Shown piece after piece: positions 27,401-42,400 of a stretch of 64,000 nucleotides of DNA (positions are counted from its first letter, which is position 1; each line of letters starts with the position of its first letter). The DNA comes from Atriophallophorus winterbourni. Lineage: Eukaryota > Platyhelminthes > Trematoda > Plagiorchiida > Microphallidae. Where the stretch lies: positions 5,331 through 69,330 of the forward strand of contig JACCGJ010000279.1 of assembly GCA_013407085.1 (NCBI GenBank). Direction: 5' to 3'. The notes below the pieces were generated by a model. It ran no database searches and had not been told where the DNA came from. It was given only the letters and a program-made list of their open reading frames with translations. The position numbers and the translations under genes were made by a program.

Positions 27401-30400
27401 CAAATCGAAATTTTAATCGTCTAAAAAGCAAATGCTTTATAATAAATAAAGATCACTAATATCGGGTATGGATAAAAATAACCAAAATGTTTTGTCAGCA
27501 TTGAAATTCAGCTTAAGTATTGGGGTGTAAGTTTGAATTTGGTCAACACATAATTGTCATGTTCAAACTTGACCATGTTCAGGTTTGATGCACAAATGAT
27601 GTGTGGGAGCGGAGAATTCTATATAAAACAAACTCGGACAGCAAAAAGAGCCTTCGTAATTTGATCTAGAATGTGAATCTGCTACTACGTGCTCTTAGCC
27701 TATTAAACTGGTGCTTAAGTGGGTATTTCACCGTATGCAGAATGTTGAGAAGCAGGATCAAATCATCTATGTCATGGCAGTACGAAAATTCAGATATGTT
27801 CAGAGTTATAAACCAATTTTCGTATTGCCTGTTGTGTAGTACGGTCACCAGTTTCGTGACGAGGTGGTATACACGTTGCAATAAAGCAATGTCCTTTTGT
27901 AATCATGGAGACCATGCTTGACCAGCGCACTCCATTGTTAGTCAGATATAGGTGCTAATGATCTGTTTGAGTACCTGCTTTGTGAAACCAAAGAATATCC
28001 TTCTGAGCTGTGCCAAGGTTTGACACTGAAGTGAAGACATCAAGTTACCGCTAGACTCCCATTCAGTTCCTTCTGTTGCGTAACCAATGAAAGTTGCTGA
28101 GATCACGGAGATTATGTGAATTCTAAGGATTTGAAAGTTGAATGGTAAGCGATTTCGTGAAGATCACATATGAAGTACATCAAGATCTTTTGTATAAGTT
28201 GGCAATCTACTGTGCTGCGTACAATAGTCCAAATTTGGATGTCATCAGCAAATAAAGTGGTTCACTGCGTACGACTACAGGTACATCGTTCGGGTACAAC
28301 AGATATAAACCTGGTTACATGTTGGTTACATGTATATGTCTAAAGACTTCGACCATGTTAACCACAACATACTTTTACAGACATTGGAGCACCTCGGGGT
28401 GGGTGTCAGATTAGTGGTCTGGATACAAGATTACCTAACTGGTAGAGTTATCGGGGTCAGTGTTGATGAGTGCAGACATCACGAAATCGATCATGGTGTG
28501 TTGAAATGTATGCAAATGAGCATTTTTGGTTCACGATCATGTGTTAAAACCATATCTCCATGTTTATAGGCACATGCAATTGAAGAGTTTGTTCGTACCA
28601 ACGTTTTCTACAGTGAATCACAAGCGAAACACATTTAGAAAATTTTATTTAAATGAGCGAGGGGCCAAATTATCTGCAACACTTTCGCGTATAAAATCGG
28701 TATCAAGAAGCTGCAAAATGAACTGGGCAGTGCAAATAGCATGTCAATTTCTGTTTTCTGTTTGCAACGTGAAATAGTCGAACAGGTAACTTAATCACTT
28801 TGTACAACCTTAACCGTTGACACATCTAAAAAATCACTAGATGACTATAGCGATAACTGTGTTTCGCGTTTGATAACAATCATTAACAATATTTCATATA
28901 ACTTATTTTACTATTCGACCTGAGGCATCTGTTTGTGGGTCGCGTAAAGCATAGCTCATTTACATGCATTTTAATCATGACAAAGTCTTTGAATTGGTTG
29001 TAAAGTGAAAACATGAACAAAATTCTCGTTTGCATGTATTTCTATCACAAACACCCCATGAGCGTTATCATGCTGTTTGCATTCATCAAGTAAGGGCAGT
29101 ACAATCGGGATCCGCAAGCCATTGAAACAATGGAAGAATGGTAAACAAAATGCGAAATTCTATGCCACTGACGAATAAAGCAGGTACTTCAAATTGTTCA
29201 GTCACATCGGCCAGTCTACCAGCCTAATGCAACTTCAACATTCTCGTATCAACGAAACCGAAAATATCACCAGCCTGATATGGAATAAAATAAATTAAAT
29301 GATTACAAACATCTAGGGACTACATGATCACCATCAAATCCTTTGTTATATGGAGGTTGTTAAATATATACATTACATCAAGATAATTAAAGCACAATAC
29401 TTTCTTCACTAGAATAAAATGATAACCAGATACAGATATTATTGAGCAGATAACACGGCTTTGAATCTTTATCTCCGACGAGAACTGCTCCCCGCTGCCA
29501 TACAGGCACCAGCGCAATAATAACATGAGTTCCGGATTACATTCAAACAAAACAGGTTTTCAAAATTTATTTGTCTTTCCTACCAAAAACGTTTATGTAA
29601 AATTACGAGAAAAACTATATAATCTCTAACATTGTGAATTTGCTAGCTACGAATAAAAAAGTTCGAATTTTTCACGAGAGAATAGTTCAAATAATATTGT
29701 TTAGACTCGCGCTAGTAAAAAAAAGTCAGTCAATAATGCCCATGCATTTTAGGAACACAAAACGTCTTTAGCATTCATTAGTATAACAAAGAGCCCTCTA
29801 ACTTAATTTGCCATTAAACCTACCTGTGTCATTTTCGGCACCATTTCATACGACTTCATCAAATTCGGTAAAACAATTTCGTCCAATTCGGACTGTTGAA
29901 AATAGCCGGACAATTCACGCAGGGATGACATGGCAGCTATCTGCAAAATGAATATATATATAAATATATATATCATTGTAAAAAGATTATAAAAGAGGAG
30001 TAGGCTATTTTTAAATATTTTATTAGTCTGAATGTTTGCCTTCATCAGGTGGAGACAGTGAGATTAAGTTCAGTGAGCCTTGAAACAGCGGATAAATTGT
30101 AAACAATGATATAATTTTATGCCCCTGTTATATAGAGTTCTTTCAAAGAACCGCGATGTTCAAATACTGAATCACAAAGTGATTCCTGGAGGCGCTCATA
30201 AATAACCAATGTATTGTGGTGCTCACGTCCCCTTCCCTTACACAACCCAACCGGTTTCTTGCTGTTTGCCGTAATCTGGTGTACACCTAAATATCATTTT
30301 CTATGTCTTTATTCATAGAGAACAATGTTTTAAAACAACAAGAATTTTCATGAAGAGTTGTGATGAGCTCATATTGATCATAATGTTAACAGTTTTATCC

Positions 30401-33400
30401 ATGTTGCCTAAAGTTGTACCGATTTCATTTCTAAGCAATTCGCATCAATTGATCTTCGAAAATGTCATGCATTGGAATGTTTTTTAACATTTATGCCAGA
30501 AATAAGTCCACCATTACTCGAAGATGAAGTGATGAATGCAAGAACCTGCAACAATTGATCTCTAAGATGGATGTATATCACGTGAGTATCACTACCGCAT
30601 GGTCATCACGAAATAACATTAACGAGCTGCACGTAACCATAAAGCGGAATCGTCGTTTCGCAGGCAAAAACAGCGACACCCTCTTTCGCAGCGCTAAAAT
30701 GCAGCTTTTAAATTATATCTCGGAATTCACCGGGCAAGATGGACTGTTTTACAAAAGTAGAGTTAATGCTAGAAGATTCCATTTTTTACAAACGTTTGGT
30801 AAAATGAATCTCGATTTCCTCATGTCAACGTTCATAGAGTAGATCATGGGGAATGCAGCCGTTTTTCATCCTTTAGACGTGATTCATCAAGCGAAGTAAT
30901 GTGTGAATGCTGGAGTAAGATATGATTCAATTGGAATTAATTGCAGCAAGATATTATAACATCTAAATCTGTTGCGAATTTACTATCAAACCATAACAAC
31001 GATACCAGTCAATGCGTTATTTTAGTGTGGATGTTAACATAAATGAATCTGAGCTTTTACTTCGGATCTAACCTCATCCCGTGGTTTTGGCTAAGATGAT
31101 ATTCGTTTGAGTGCTGAGTTTGATTATTTGTAAGCAAGCTTTTTTCGACTATTTTGGATTTATTAAGCTGCCCGCCCACAAGATTCGTTTAAGTTGTTAT
31201 GTATTCTACTCAAGTGAAAAGCATTTAGTAAATATTCATTAATAATCACCCCAAATTGCACCATAATTTTGCTTCTTACCCACACACATTTTCGGATGTT
31301 TACATATATTAAACGGAGAAATATGTGTGACTTGATAATGTGGGGTATCAATGGATAGAATCGAATTTAGGAGACACCTTTCGTTTTGCGCAATTCCAAG
31401 AAACATATGGTGAAAATGTGAGATACGGCAAACTAATTGACCTTCTTCGGATGAAAATCTGTTATAATATATTTTGCATTCTCCTTGTAATTATTAACAC
31501 AAAACGTATTTGAGAATTTCTACAGACCTGCACACTTCATCGGTATTAGTTAAGCAAAATTAAATGAAAATATATTTACTTGAAATAATAACAAATTTCA
31601 TTAAGCTGCACTGTACGGAATAAATAAAAGCATGCAACCAATTATTCTATCTCTTACGTCAATTAACAAACTTTTGTGGGAATTATCTCAACAACCCAAG
31701 AGATTGAAATTACAAACCTTGGAGTTTTCTAGCATCTGTCTCATGTCTATAAGGGCATGATTATGATTTCGCTTGTTTAACAATTTCTGACAATATTTCA
31801 TGACATTGTTCATTAACATTAAACACTATGTATATTTTTATGAGTCTTGTCAATCATAGCTTTAACAAAGCATCTAATTTATTTATAAATCCATAAATAA
31901 TTGTCTCAAGGTTGACATTCAACACGATTTAAGACCAAATATAACATTCATAAACCTCAAGAATGTATTTCGCTTGGAAATGATTATTCTAGGAATATTG
32001 ATTTTTCGTGCGTTACATCTAATTAGTTTTTCTCCATTAGCAACAATTGGCTCTTAATAAAAAGAAAATATAATTTAAATACCAAATATGACAGCAGAAA
32101 GTCTCGAGTGAACAACCCCGCTTTCTGTGTTTGCATCAAATCAGCTCATTCGATGTATGTTAAGTTCAACATATGTGTCTCATATCATGCGTGAACAATG
32201 CAAATTTGATTGAATTAACAAATAATTTTGTATGAAGGCTTAGTTTTGATGACAATGTAGCTAATACTTTTGGGTTGATAGAGTGAACCGCTTGTGTTTT
32301 TACCAAAGCGCACTCATTTAAGCCATTTAAAACTATATATTACCGAGTAATTTTTTATTTCAATTCCAATGTCAGCGATTGGTAAAAAGATATATTTTAA
32401 TACTAAGTAATTATTCGTGAATATTTGGAAAAGTTCCTGATCAATATTTCTCGCCACAGTTTTGGTTGAAGCAACACGATTTGCATAGAAGCGCAGACAG
32501 ATATGCAAATATTTGTTTACAGTTCCACTTTCGCAGAATATTAATGTGCCAACAGACAAATGGAAATTTCAACCCTTTTAAAAAAGCTAACCAACTCCTT
32601 TTTAACATCTACGTGATCATATACAGTTTTAAATAGAACATTTGTGATAGCCAAAATTAATTATTCTTCCTAAATATGATTATGAATATTCAAAGTTTAA
32701 AAATTAAATGTAAGTTATCACGATTATAGAAGGATTTGTAACCACGCAGCTTTACAAAGTTCCATTTTATCATGTAGACGAGAATGGAATTAATTGTGTA
32801 AATATCTCCGGGAAGACCTGTGGTGAACTGTCCATGCTAACTCAATATTTCACGCGAGAGCTTTATAAATTAGAAACGCTGCGAATGGATTATCGTTAAA
32901 CTAATGTCACTACAGTGTTGCTCAATGTTGAATAAACGTGTGTACCAATGTGGCACAATTTCGAATCACACAGAGGACCTCGAAAAACACACACGACTGA
33001 GTTGAAATATTTAAGACGATTAGGTAGTAGTATTAAGTGTAGTATGTAAGTGTAGGTAGTATTAAGTGTACCTGATTGACCTAGTCGGTTGGTTTTCCGC
33101 CGAGCTTGCAAAGTAGGTTGTGGATTTCTCGACACTAAACTTGGTGACATCACAAGATAAAACAATTAATAAGTAGACGTGAGAATAAATGAAACAATTT
33201 TCTGACACCAATGCACCAGATCATAAATGACTAGATATTAATTTGGTACTTGCTTACACAAGTCATAGACGGAAAAATATCTAGAAATGGCGGTTAAAGA
33301 CGCAATTTCTCAACCAATGCCATCATTTGGACGGTGCTTATGGAAGAATGAGTTGCTATTTGTACTTGAAACAAAACAGGGATCTCAACAATGTATGACA

Positions 33401-36400
33401 GCAGCACGGAGAAAAAGGAAAGCGAAGGAAATCCTGCTTCACAAGAATTTATGCTAATGATTTCATCTACTTGAGTGACTAAAAGTTCACAAACTCTTGT
33501 ACGAGTTATGCGAACACCAATAAATTTTTATTCAATACCTATCCTACACAATTTTTATTCTCTCTTAATTATTGAAATTCGCTTGTAGCATTTAAGGTAT
33601 TAAAAATGTTTAGCTGTCAATTCTCCTTTTCCATGGAGACCAAAGTATTAAATTTTAATAAACGCGAGTCAATGCACTAGATACAATTTACTAAGAGACT
33701 TAGGCGAATTTACTTTTTTAAATTTTGTATTCAATCGAGCAATATCCTCAGCAATATAGTTAGACATGAAGGAGAATTTCTCTTTCCATGTTCCGTCTAA
33801 ATTTTAATTTGAGATAAAACTGCACTTTACAGCGTGGAGTGGCCGATTTGTCTGTACAAAGTTATCAGTTCAATCATCAGCGAAACTTCCATTCAATTAA
33901 TTATTTCGGTGCTCATCTTTCTGCCGACATGCTATGTAAGGTTTAACTCACCCATCATGCGTAACTATACCCATCCCCATGTTCCAAATTATGCATAAAT
34001 TTCAACATGTTTGTAGATATCAGTCGAAGTCAAGATTGAAGAGAAATTTTGATGAAACAATCCTCATTCAACTAAAATTTGTGTGGTTCAAATAGGCCCA
34101 ACCCTTACCAAATGACATGAGCAGTTATACACTAAAGACGTCCGGTGCACTACAAACTAATATACCGCTTTTACTTGAGCGGTGCCGGGAAAAACAAGAT
34201 CACTCAGAGCATACAAAAATCCCCATCACCAAACAAGGGTTTGAAACAAGTCTCAGGTACAATGATAAAACCTTAAATTAATATTTCTACACAATTTTCG
34301 ATTTTCGGTGATCAATCAACCTGTCTTCTTTACTAATTTCCTTAAAATTGCTGTGTAACCAAAGAAGATTTTCTCTATACATCATTCAATTTTGATCACG
34401 GCGTTGGTTAATAAAATGGATCCTATATGAAAGTTATCAATCAAGACGGTGAAGAAACTTTGTTTAGTTGATAAATTATAACTTGATTTCGTGACAAGTT
34501 CTTACGTATTTTAATTTTATGGTGAAATTATTATAATTGCTTAAAGTTCGTGTGTACGAATTACGCCAAATTCTTTTTCTTCTTGTAATGTAATTAAAAG
34601 TAATTTATAGATTCAATGGTTCAAAAAGCAAATAATTTACAGTAATCGTAGATTAAAAATATTGGGAAGGCATAAAAACAACACAAATGTTTTATCAATA
34701 TGGAAAGTCAGAATGTGCAATAAGGTTCGAGGTTAAATTTGGTCAACATATACTTGTCAAGTTCAGGCTTTAACATGTTCAGGCTGATGCACGAATGATT
34801 GTGGGGGCAAAGTGTTCCATATAAAACAACCTCGGAGGGCAAAGATTTTGAAACATTAGACATTAATTTGCATTAGTTATGTGAATTCAAAGGAGACAAG
34901 AAGACCGTTACCCTGGTAATACCCTAATAAATCTTGGCATCGAGCTAGAAATTGTGGACGATGATATTTGAAATAAAGTACTGACCAACGTTTTTCAACA
35001 GAGACCAATTTATCCACAAAGATGTATCTTCATCCATGAACTCTCAAAACAAATATTCAACTCCGTCAACACATCGTAAATACATTGTGTCCGTTGGACA
35101 GCCTGTTTTTATCTCACTCATAACGAAAGATCCAACGTGATATGACTTCGTTCGCTAGCACCAGACTAAGGGAATACATGCTTCACTAATTGGCTAATTG
35201 CACTTGATATGTTATCCCTGATTGCTAAAAGTTAGTTTACATTCAAGACCAATTGGATGGTGTCCATTAAGTTATACTCTCTCTTGGCATGGCGAAGATT
35301 CTGTGCCGGGATTCTAATCAAAACTGCACTCACCGTCAAGTTTATTTTCACACCAAATTTTTTAGCCATTCTCAAACGATTCAACGCCTGACTAAGAATC
35401 CACTGCCAATTAAATACTGTGCTCATTTTCATGAAATCCTATCTTTGAAGACAAACATAGCCAGAAAATGGTTTTTTGTGGATTTCGCCGCAAATCAAAT
35501 TTCATCTACATGGCATTTCAATTCAAAAGCAAAATAATCGGGTCGAACGTTTTTGGAAGCCTCCAATAAAATTTATTCTGAATAACAATTGCACACGAAT
35601 TTTCACGAACGCTTCCTGATCGATATAAAGCTGAACGAAATCGCGCATACGATTTACCACGATTGATTAACTGTCAAGTTGACAAAAATTGAAACATTTC
35701 GGACCGCACAGCAAGTATGCAAATGCGGAGTCGATTTCCCGGTAACCATGAGTTTGCTCCTCATCGAATACAGTCAATTTTTTCCAGTGCAATGAAATCA
35801 CCGTACGGATTAAATCGCTTTTATGTTGTTCAGAACTTATGGGATGTGGTGTGACACAGTCACCTATGACATAAAACATTTGGAGATTATGAATCGAAAA
35901 AATGAGTATAGTGATAATAATGAATTTATTAGGAATTTTGCGAGTCTTTGTCTTATGTGATTCCATCAAAAAGAAAGAAACATCTTTCAAGTAAGCAACA
36001 TACAATTACATGATCTCAATTTGAGTCATTTTCAAAATAATATTAAATTAAATCACTTTTAATTGACAATTTGAGAATGTGCATAATGTGCCAAGAATGT
36101 TATTGAGCTGCAAATAGCAGACGAATTTGATGTGTAATATTTATATACAATCGAACCATTACATATGGCATCTTCTCTAAACTAATAGTATTAGGAAATA
36201 GAGAATAGATAGAATGAAATCTAACATTCAAGCTCAATTGAATGCATTTGCATCACACACACACACCACGACCGGTTTCTTGCTGTATGCAATCATCATG
36301 TACGAACAGTAACATCAGGATCCGCATGCGTTTGAAACGGTGGAAGAATAGAAAACAAGTTGTGCTTGTATGCCACTGTTGGATAAGGTTGATACGACCA

Positions 36401-39400
36401 CCCTGTTCAACCATATGATTTCATGCAAATGTAGATGGTGTTAAACCTATGACCATAAACAAAAATAACATTAACTCTATTTATCTAACCCCTTCGAACT
36501 GGTTCGTATGTGCGGGGACGTGAGTAACACATTACTTTCGTCATCCTTAAGCGTCTTGAATGCTTGACCACGAATCGCTATATGATTCTGTGTTTGAACA
36601 CCGTGTTTCGTTGTACGTACCCTATGTAAAAGTGGCATTCAAGTATAACATTGTTCACCCCCTATCCACTGTTTCGAGGCTCACTGAACCTAATCTTACT
36701 GTCTCCACCTGATGACGGCAAACAGCCAGTAACCGGTATTGAGTGTAAGCGCGGGGGATGTGAGCAACACATTACTCTGCCCTTCTAACTCTCTTTCCAC
36801 TATTAATGCTGTGCATTTTGATTTATTATTTCCTTGAATTTAGTATTATAAGAAATAACGACATTAGGCTGTAAGCGGCCCATTGGAGAGATTCGTACGA
36901 TGTCGGCGTGCATTTCTGGGTCCTGATATTTGATCTAAAGATCAAGGTAACCACTTGCGCTAGTAGCATTGAGAATATAAATTTGAACACTTCGATATCG
37001 AATTCCGCCAAAAATATTCCAAATACTAATGTAAAAAATCTAAATTTCATTCGAAAGTGTATCGTGTCGCAGCTAAAAGTGAGCGATGATATGCAATAAT
37101 CCGTCGAACAGATACAGATCAATTAACTTCTGTCTTTAGAACAGTTCAGTTTCTAAAAGTTGAATGAGCTTATACTAAATGAATAGTAGTCATTATTAAA
37201 GCTTTCTGTACACACGTAGATTTTCAAATATATTAGCATTTAGTACTACCTATCCTTGTATTAATATCAACGTCATTTAATTTATTGAAGATGGGCAAAA
37301 CGATAGTTTCTCAATTTGTTGATATTGAATGAATTTATGTATAGAAGATGAACCATTTACAAATGTGGTGAATTCACTGAATGAAAAGACAAACCTTTAC
37401 GTTTTTGTCTGTTGCCCGCAAGCATTTGATCACCATGGGAACCAGCAATTGTTCCACACTTTCTGGGGATGCATGTTTTGTGTATGAAGTTGCATTGTTC
37501 AATACCTCAGCGGCTGTCTGGAAATGAGAACAAATTAATTGTTTCCTGAACATATTAACTGTTGATTCTACACGATTTACATGAATACGTGTGGCGTGGT
37601 GAGGACAAAACACGTTTTCGGAGTTTCCGTAATCACGCTACCTGGGGTGGTTTGCAATCTAAGTCAACATATCATTCATTCTTGGTGGTTCAGAATCGAA
37701 AATTAAAATGTGTTGATTTCATGCTGATCCTAAACTTACTGTCAAAACCTGATGAGTGCAAACGGCGTGAAACCGGTCGTTGGGTGTGTGATGGAAATGC
37801 ATGTAAATGAGCATTATTATGTTGATTTCACGTTTGCTTATTTTAAATGTATAAGTTTAGAAAAATCGTTTTTCATCCTACATACATACTAATTTTAGTC
37901 AGATTAAGTCGAGTAAATCAGGTAAATCTCAGTATAATCCCAATGTTTCGTCGAAACGCTCGAGGTTCTTTGCTAGAAGTTTCGCGCTGAGATCACGATA
38001 ATTCAAATTATAAATAATGCCGCGCTTAAAATAACCGACGTTCAATGGTAATTGGATGATTAAAAATCTAATTATTCTTCCAAAATCAACGAAGATTATT
38101 GATGATGTTCTATGTAATTGATTAAAACTGATAAAACGTATACCAACTATAATATTTGTATGAACATTTGCTTTTTGTACTGGTGAATTATGTTTCGATA
38201 GTGGTTTCTCTGAAAGATCTAAAGTAAATTGCTTGAGCAGTTAATGGGAAATTTATCGCAGATTTGCTACTGGACAAAAGAATCAACAAGCAACTTTGTT
38301 TCAGTCTGACTGAAGGCACATGTATAAATTGGTTTTACACTAAAAGGCACGGAACTTTGCGCATCCATGTTTGTGTTAGTAAAATATTTCCAACGATTTC
38401 AAAAATGTTAGTGGTTTTGGGATTGAGTTTCCAATCTGTGTTGGGTACCAGTTATTATCCATATAGTTGCACTGATGAACATTCGGTAAAATCGCATAAT
38501 TCGACAATTATTTATTTGTTCATATTGTTTAATGTATAAGCTTATTGCTCATCGTAAATAAGATTTACTACCTTTAAATAATCGAAAAATTAAAAATATC
38601 GCCTAAGACATTCTGGTCGGAAGTAAAAATGAAACCAGATCAAATGAAATGTTGCTGCACTTATCGTTTGAAAAGCTTCATTCTCGGATCAAACGAACCT
38701 GTACATGTCGACACGAGCTCAACATTTTCCAAACGTGTTAACTCAAATAGTCTTCATAACATTTCGGAGATGCTTTTTGAACGATGTTCGCCATCACACG
38801 TATGATAGTCCCAGCAACAAGTCTGTTGGAAGATCGCGTATCGCGCTGCACAGGGGAACCTTTTACAAGTGCTGTAGTTTCAGTTTCAGTGAGTGAATCC
38901 ACAAGTCTAGGAACGATTTTGCTATACAAAAGTGCCTGAAACGCAATTCCGGGTTTGAGACTGTATAACATCGAAATGAAGTTCAAACTATCGACTCATG
39001 AGATACATTTTCTCGTATAAACGTTCATTTATCATCTGAAATGTGGCTCAGATTTTGCTGTCTATATAATTAACAACACATAGAAATACAGGGTTTAATG
39101 TCTTAAAATTGTATGCAACTTGTATGAACAAAATTTAATTGCGATACATCGTCGGAAAACTAGACTCAGCATTTACAAAACGTGTATTCGACCGTAAAAC
39201 CGTCGGTAGTTGAAACTGGCGTCAAGGTTAGTAACCCATGACCTAGCACTCAACTATCACGGAGGAAGTAATTACGCTAGGACTGATGTTAGTCAATGGT
39301 GGAAACATGACTCCACAATGATCTGTAACAATTTGGCCGCCGATCGACGCTCATGGAATGACGTAATTCAAGATATCAATGAAGCCGACTAATCCAGAAA

Positions 39401-42400
39401 AAAATCAGCCGCATATCTATTATAGTCAAGATGGATTGCCAAGCATCATACGTTTGTGCAAATTAAGCCTCGCAGTGGGTGTTCTCCTTGAAGTTTACAT
39501 GGACCGTGAAGCTACTTCGCTGTTCCATATTGACAAATTTTGCACCACCTATCATAACTTTACGGTCCAATTCGTGAGTTACGATCACTCTTACAAAGTC
39601 AACAATAGTCTAAAGTGGATTGTCTGCTTTTACAGGTTATTGGTGCGAATTCATATCAGCCGCCAACAGCAAAAATGTCTTAAATAATACCTTTAAAATA
39701 AGCTGTCAACAGCATATCTTTGATTGAATATCCAATTTTTTATCCAAAATTATTCCTAGTACGGATTACTCAATAGTCGACCTTTTCAATTCAATTTCCC
39801 AGAAATGATGTACTTTTGAATACTAATATATTTATTCCAAAACAGCTTAGTGAGCGTAAGCGACAGTGCAGTATTAGAAACAATATGTTCCGTTGACTGC
39901 TTTGTAGAGCAGTTCAGCATTTCTCACTCATTTATCCGCGCTATCTGATGAACCTCCAGCTTCCTCTTCTGGAACTCGAGCGACTGATCTTGGTTTTACT
40001 ATCATATGATGAAGAGCTCAATACGCACACGTTTAATGCCGTCATTTAAGCCTCCAAATTCGCATTGCGGTTGCGTCAGACACGTATCTTTGAATGCAAA
40101 GAGGATACAGTTGCTCCATCGATCCGCTTATTATTCATAGTGCTCAACTTAAGATTAGTCACCACCATAAAATATTTAACAATAGTAAGTGAAAATCATA
40201 ATTTTATTCCAAAAATATTGTAATTCACGAAAAATCCAAGGAAGCGAACGGGTATTTGCCTTTATTCTGAGCATGCTATTATTCAAGGACAATATATTCA
40301 GCCTAAGACTGTTTATTACAATAGATTTCCGTCATGAATGTGTTATCGAAGATCTCATTTGACGCAAGAAATTTTATTATTCCGATTCACATTTTACATA
40401 TAAATAAGATATTTTCTCTGTAGAATTGTTCGCTCTTCCGTGGAACAATCAATTTCTCATGTACGTGAACCATTCGTTGCAACGCGAATCGTTTAAGCGC
40501 ATACCAGCATCTATTTCACAAACAATAAACATAATTAGGCCATTAGAAATGTAGCATTTTCAACCACAAAATCATTCATCTTTTTCCTTCAGATATTACA
40601 GTCGGGTTGACTTACAACTAACGAAAAATTTCTCGCGTCCAAATAAAACTTTTATGTGAATATATTCGTTTGGCCATAGAATACAGCCGAGCTTTTAATA
40701 TCAACGTGAATAAGCTTCATTATCATTCAAAGTTAGTAATTGCATTGAGTGTAATCAACATCAGTTCATTGACGACCTGGATCAAATCTCAGACTGTACA
40801 ATATTTAGGCCGCCAATTCAAAATAATCAAATATAACGGAACTTCATTATGTTCATACTTGTTAAATGCCAACTCGAATAAAGTACGAAAAAAAGTCATT
40901 TTACCTGGGGAATATCTTCTACGGAACGATGTAATAAATTCAAAATTTTAATTTTATCCTCGTCGGATTTACGTGTGAGCAATAGAACTCCATCCAAGCA
41001 AATAATCGATGGATCGTCAAAATATTTCAGCTGTGTATAATAAAAATAAAATAATGTTTTAATTTCTGGCACAATAATGTCTTTCATTGAGTGATAGTTT
41101 AAGATTAATTCAGATTCAAGATTCAAGATTCAAAATCTCTGGTCGAATAATCAATTAACGTTACAATTACCACAGAGCAGAAGTATATATACCTATACTT
41201 CTACTCTCTCTCTCTATATATGACTGGCATGGTTTGTAACATTTCGAGTAAATCATTTCGAGTTCAATATATGTAAACCGTTGAGTTTACCAAATCGGCA
41301 GTTAGGGAATTCCAGACAAAACACACACCGAATAAAAATAGCTGCGGCTGTACCGTTTGAGGTGTGGTATTTCCAACATGCAACCATGCTGCTTGAAGTT
41401 CGAAATTGGAATAATTTATTCAGACTGCGATAACTTTGTATGACAGGATAAGATCGTATCGCGCTCTCCTTTGTGATTGTGTCCTCAGGTCCAGTCGTCG
41501 ACCTATGGTGTGTTTTCAAATCTATGGACAAGCTTAGAAGCTCTAATGTTTGAGCGATCCAGAAGTAAAATATTTTTTGGAGTCATGTTGTTCAGGCTTG
41601 GGCAGCATAGTCTTTAACTGCTCATCATGTTAGAAAAACAACCCGCGGAAAACGTCAAAATATCTGCTTGACAAAATTCGGTACCACACTATTGAAGTAT
41701 TTTTTGCGAATGGATTTGAAGGTTTGAAGGAATGTTAAGCATAAAAAAGAGCTTACATCAATGGCAGTCTTATCTTCGAAATAAGATCATTCAAGCTTCC
41801 TGCTGACATTTAATTGCAAAACGGTAATGCTGCTCAAATTGTTACGGCTCAATTACGTTCAAAATGTAAATAAAAAAGCAACTAGTCAAAAATACAGCAA
41901 TGAGTCATAATCATACGACGTTAATTTTCACCTAAGTAGACACGAGTATTCGATTTGATATTCATTCTAATTGGCATTGTGACAATACTCTTTCGACTGG
42001 CGATCGACGGTTAATTACATGGTGAACTTTGCGTCCACTAAAGGACTTCATTAAGCCAAAGTTGCGTATGTTTGGTGAACAATCGTCAAAAGTGTGAAGT
42101 TTTTCCCCTAATTATGTAGAATTCGGACCAAAAATGCATTCGTTTCCAATTCCGTCATAGATTATGTTGAATATTCACCACCTTTGTTTGAACGATGTGT
42201 ATCAATCAATTAGTATAATTTGCAAACCAGCTAGGAGTTACTGAAAAAATCGTTAATATCACATTTATATTCGCATTCACAAAATAACATTTTCGTGCTA
42301 AGTGAGAAGTCGCTTGATAAATGAACAATCTTAAAAGTTATTGATGTTATGAAAATATCTATCTCCGAATAAAATGTGATGTCAACGAAACTCGAGTTAA

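Noticed and set aside
37930..37980. TTTCGACGAAAC phrase that looks like a hammerhead GAAAC arm
   Set aside because: No CTGANGA lies upstream on the same strand at hairpin distance, so the core cannot be built.
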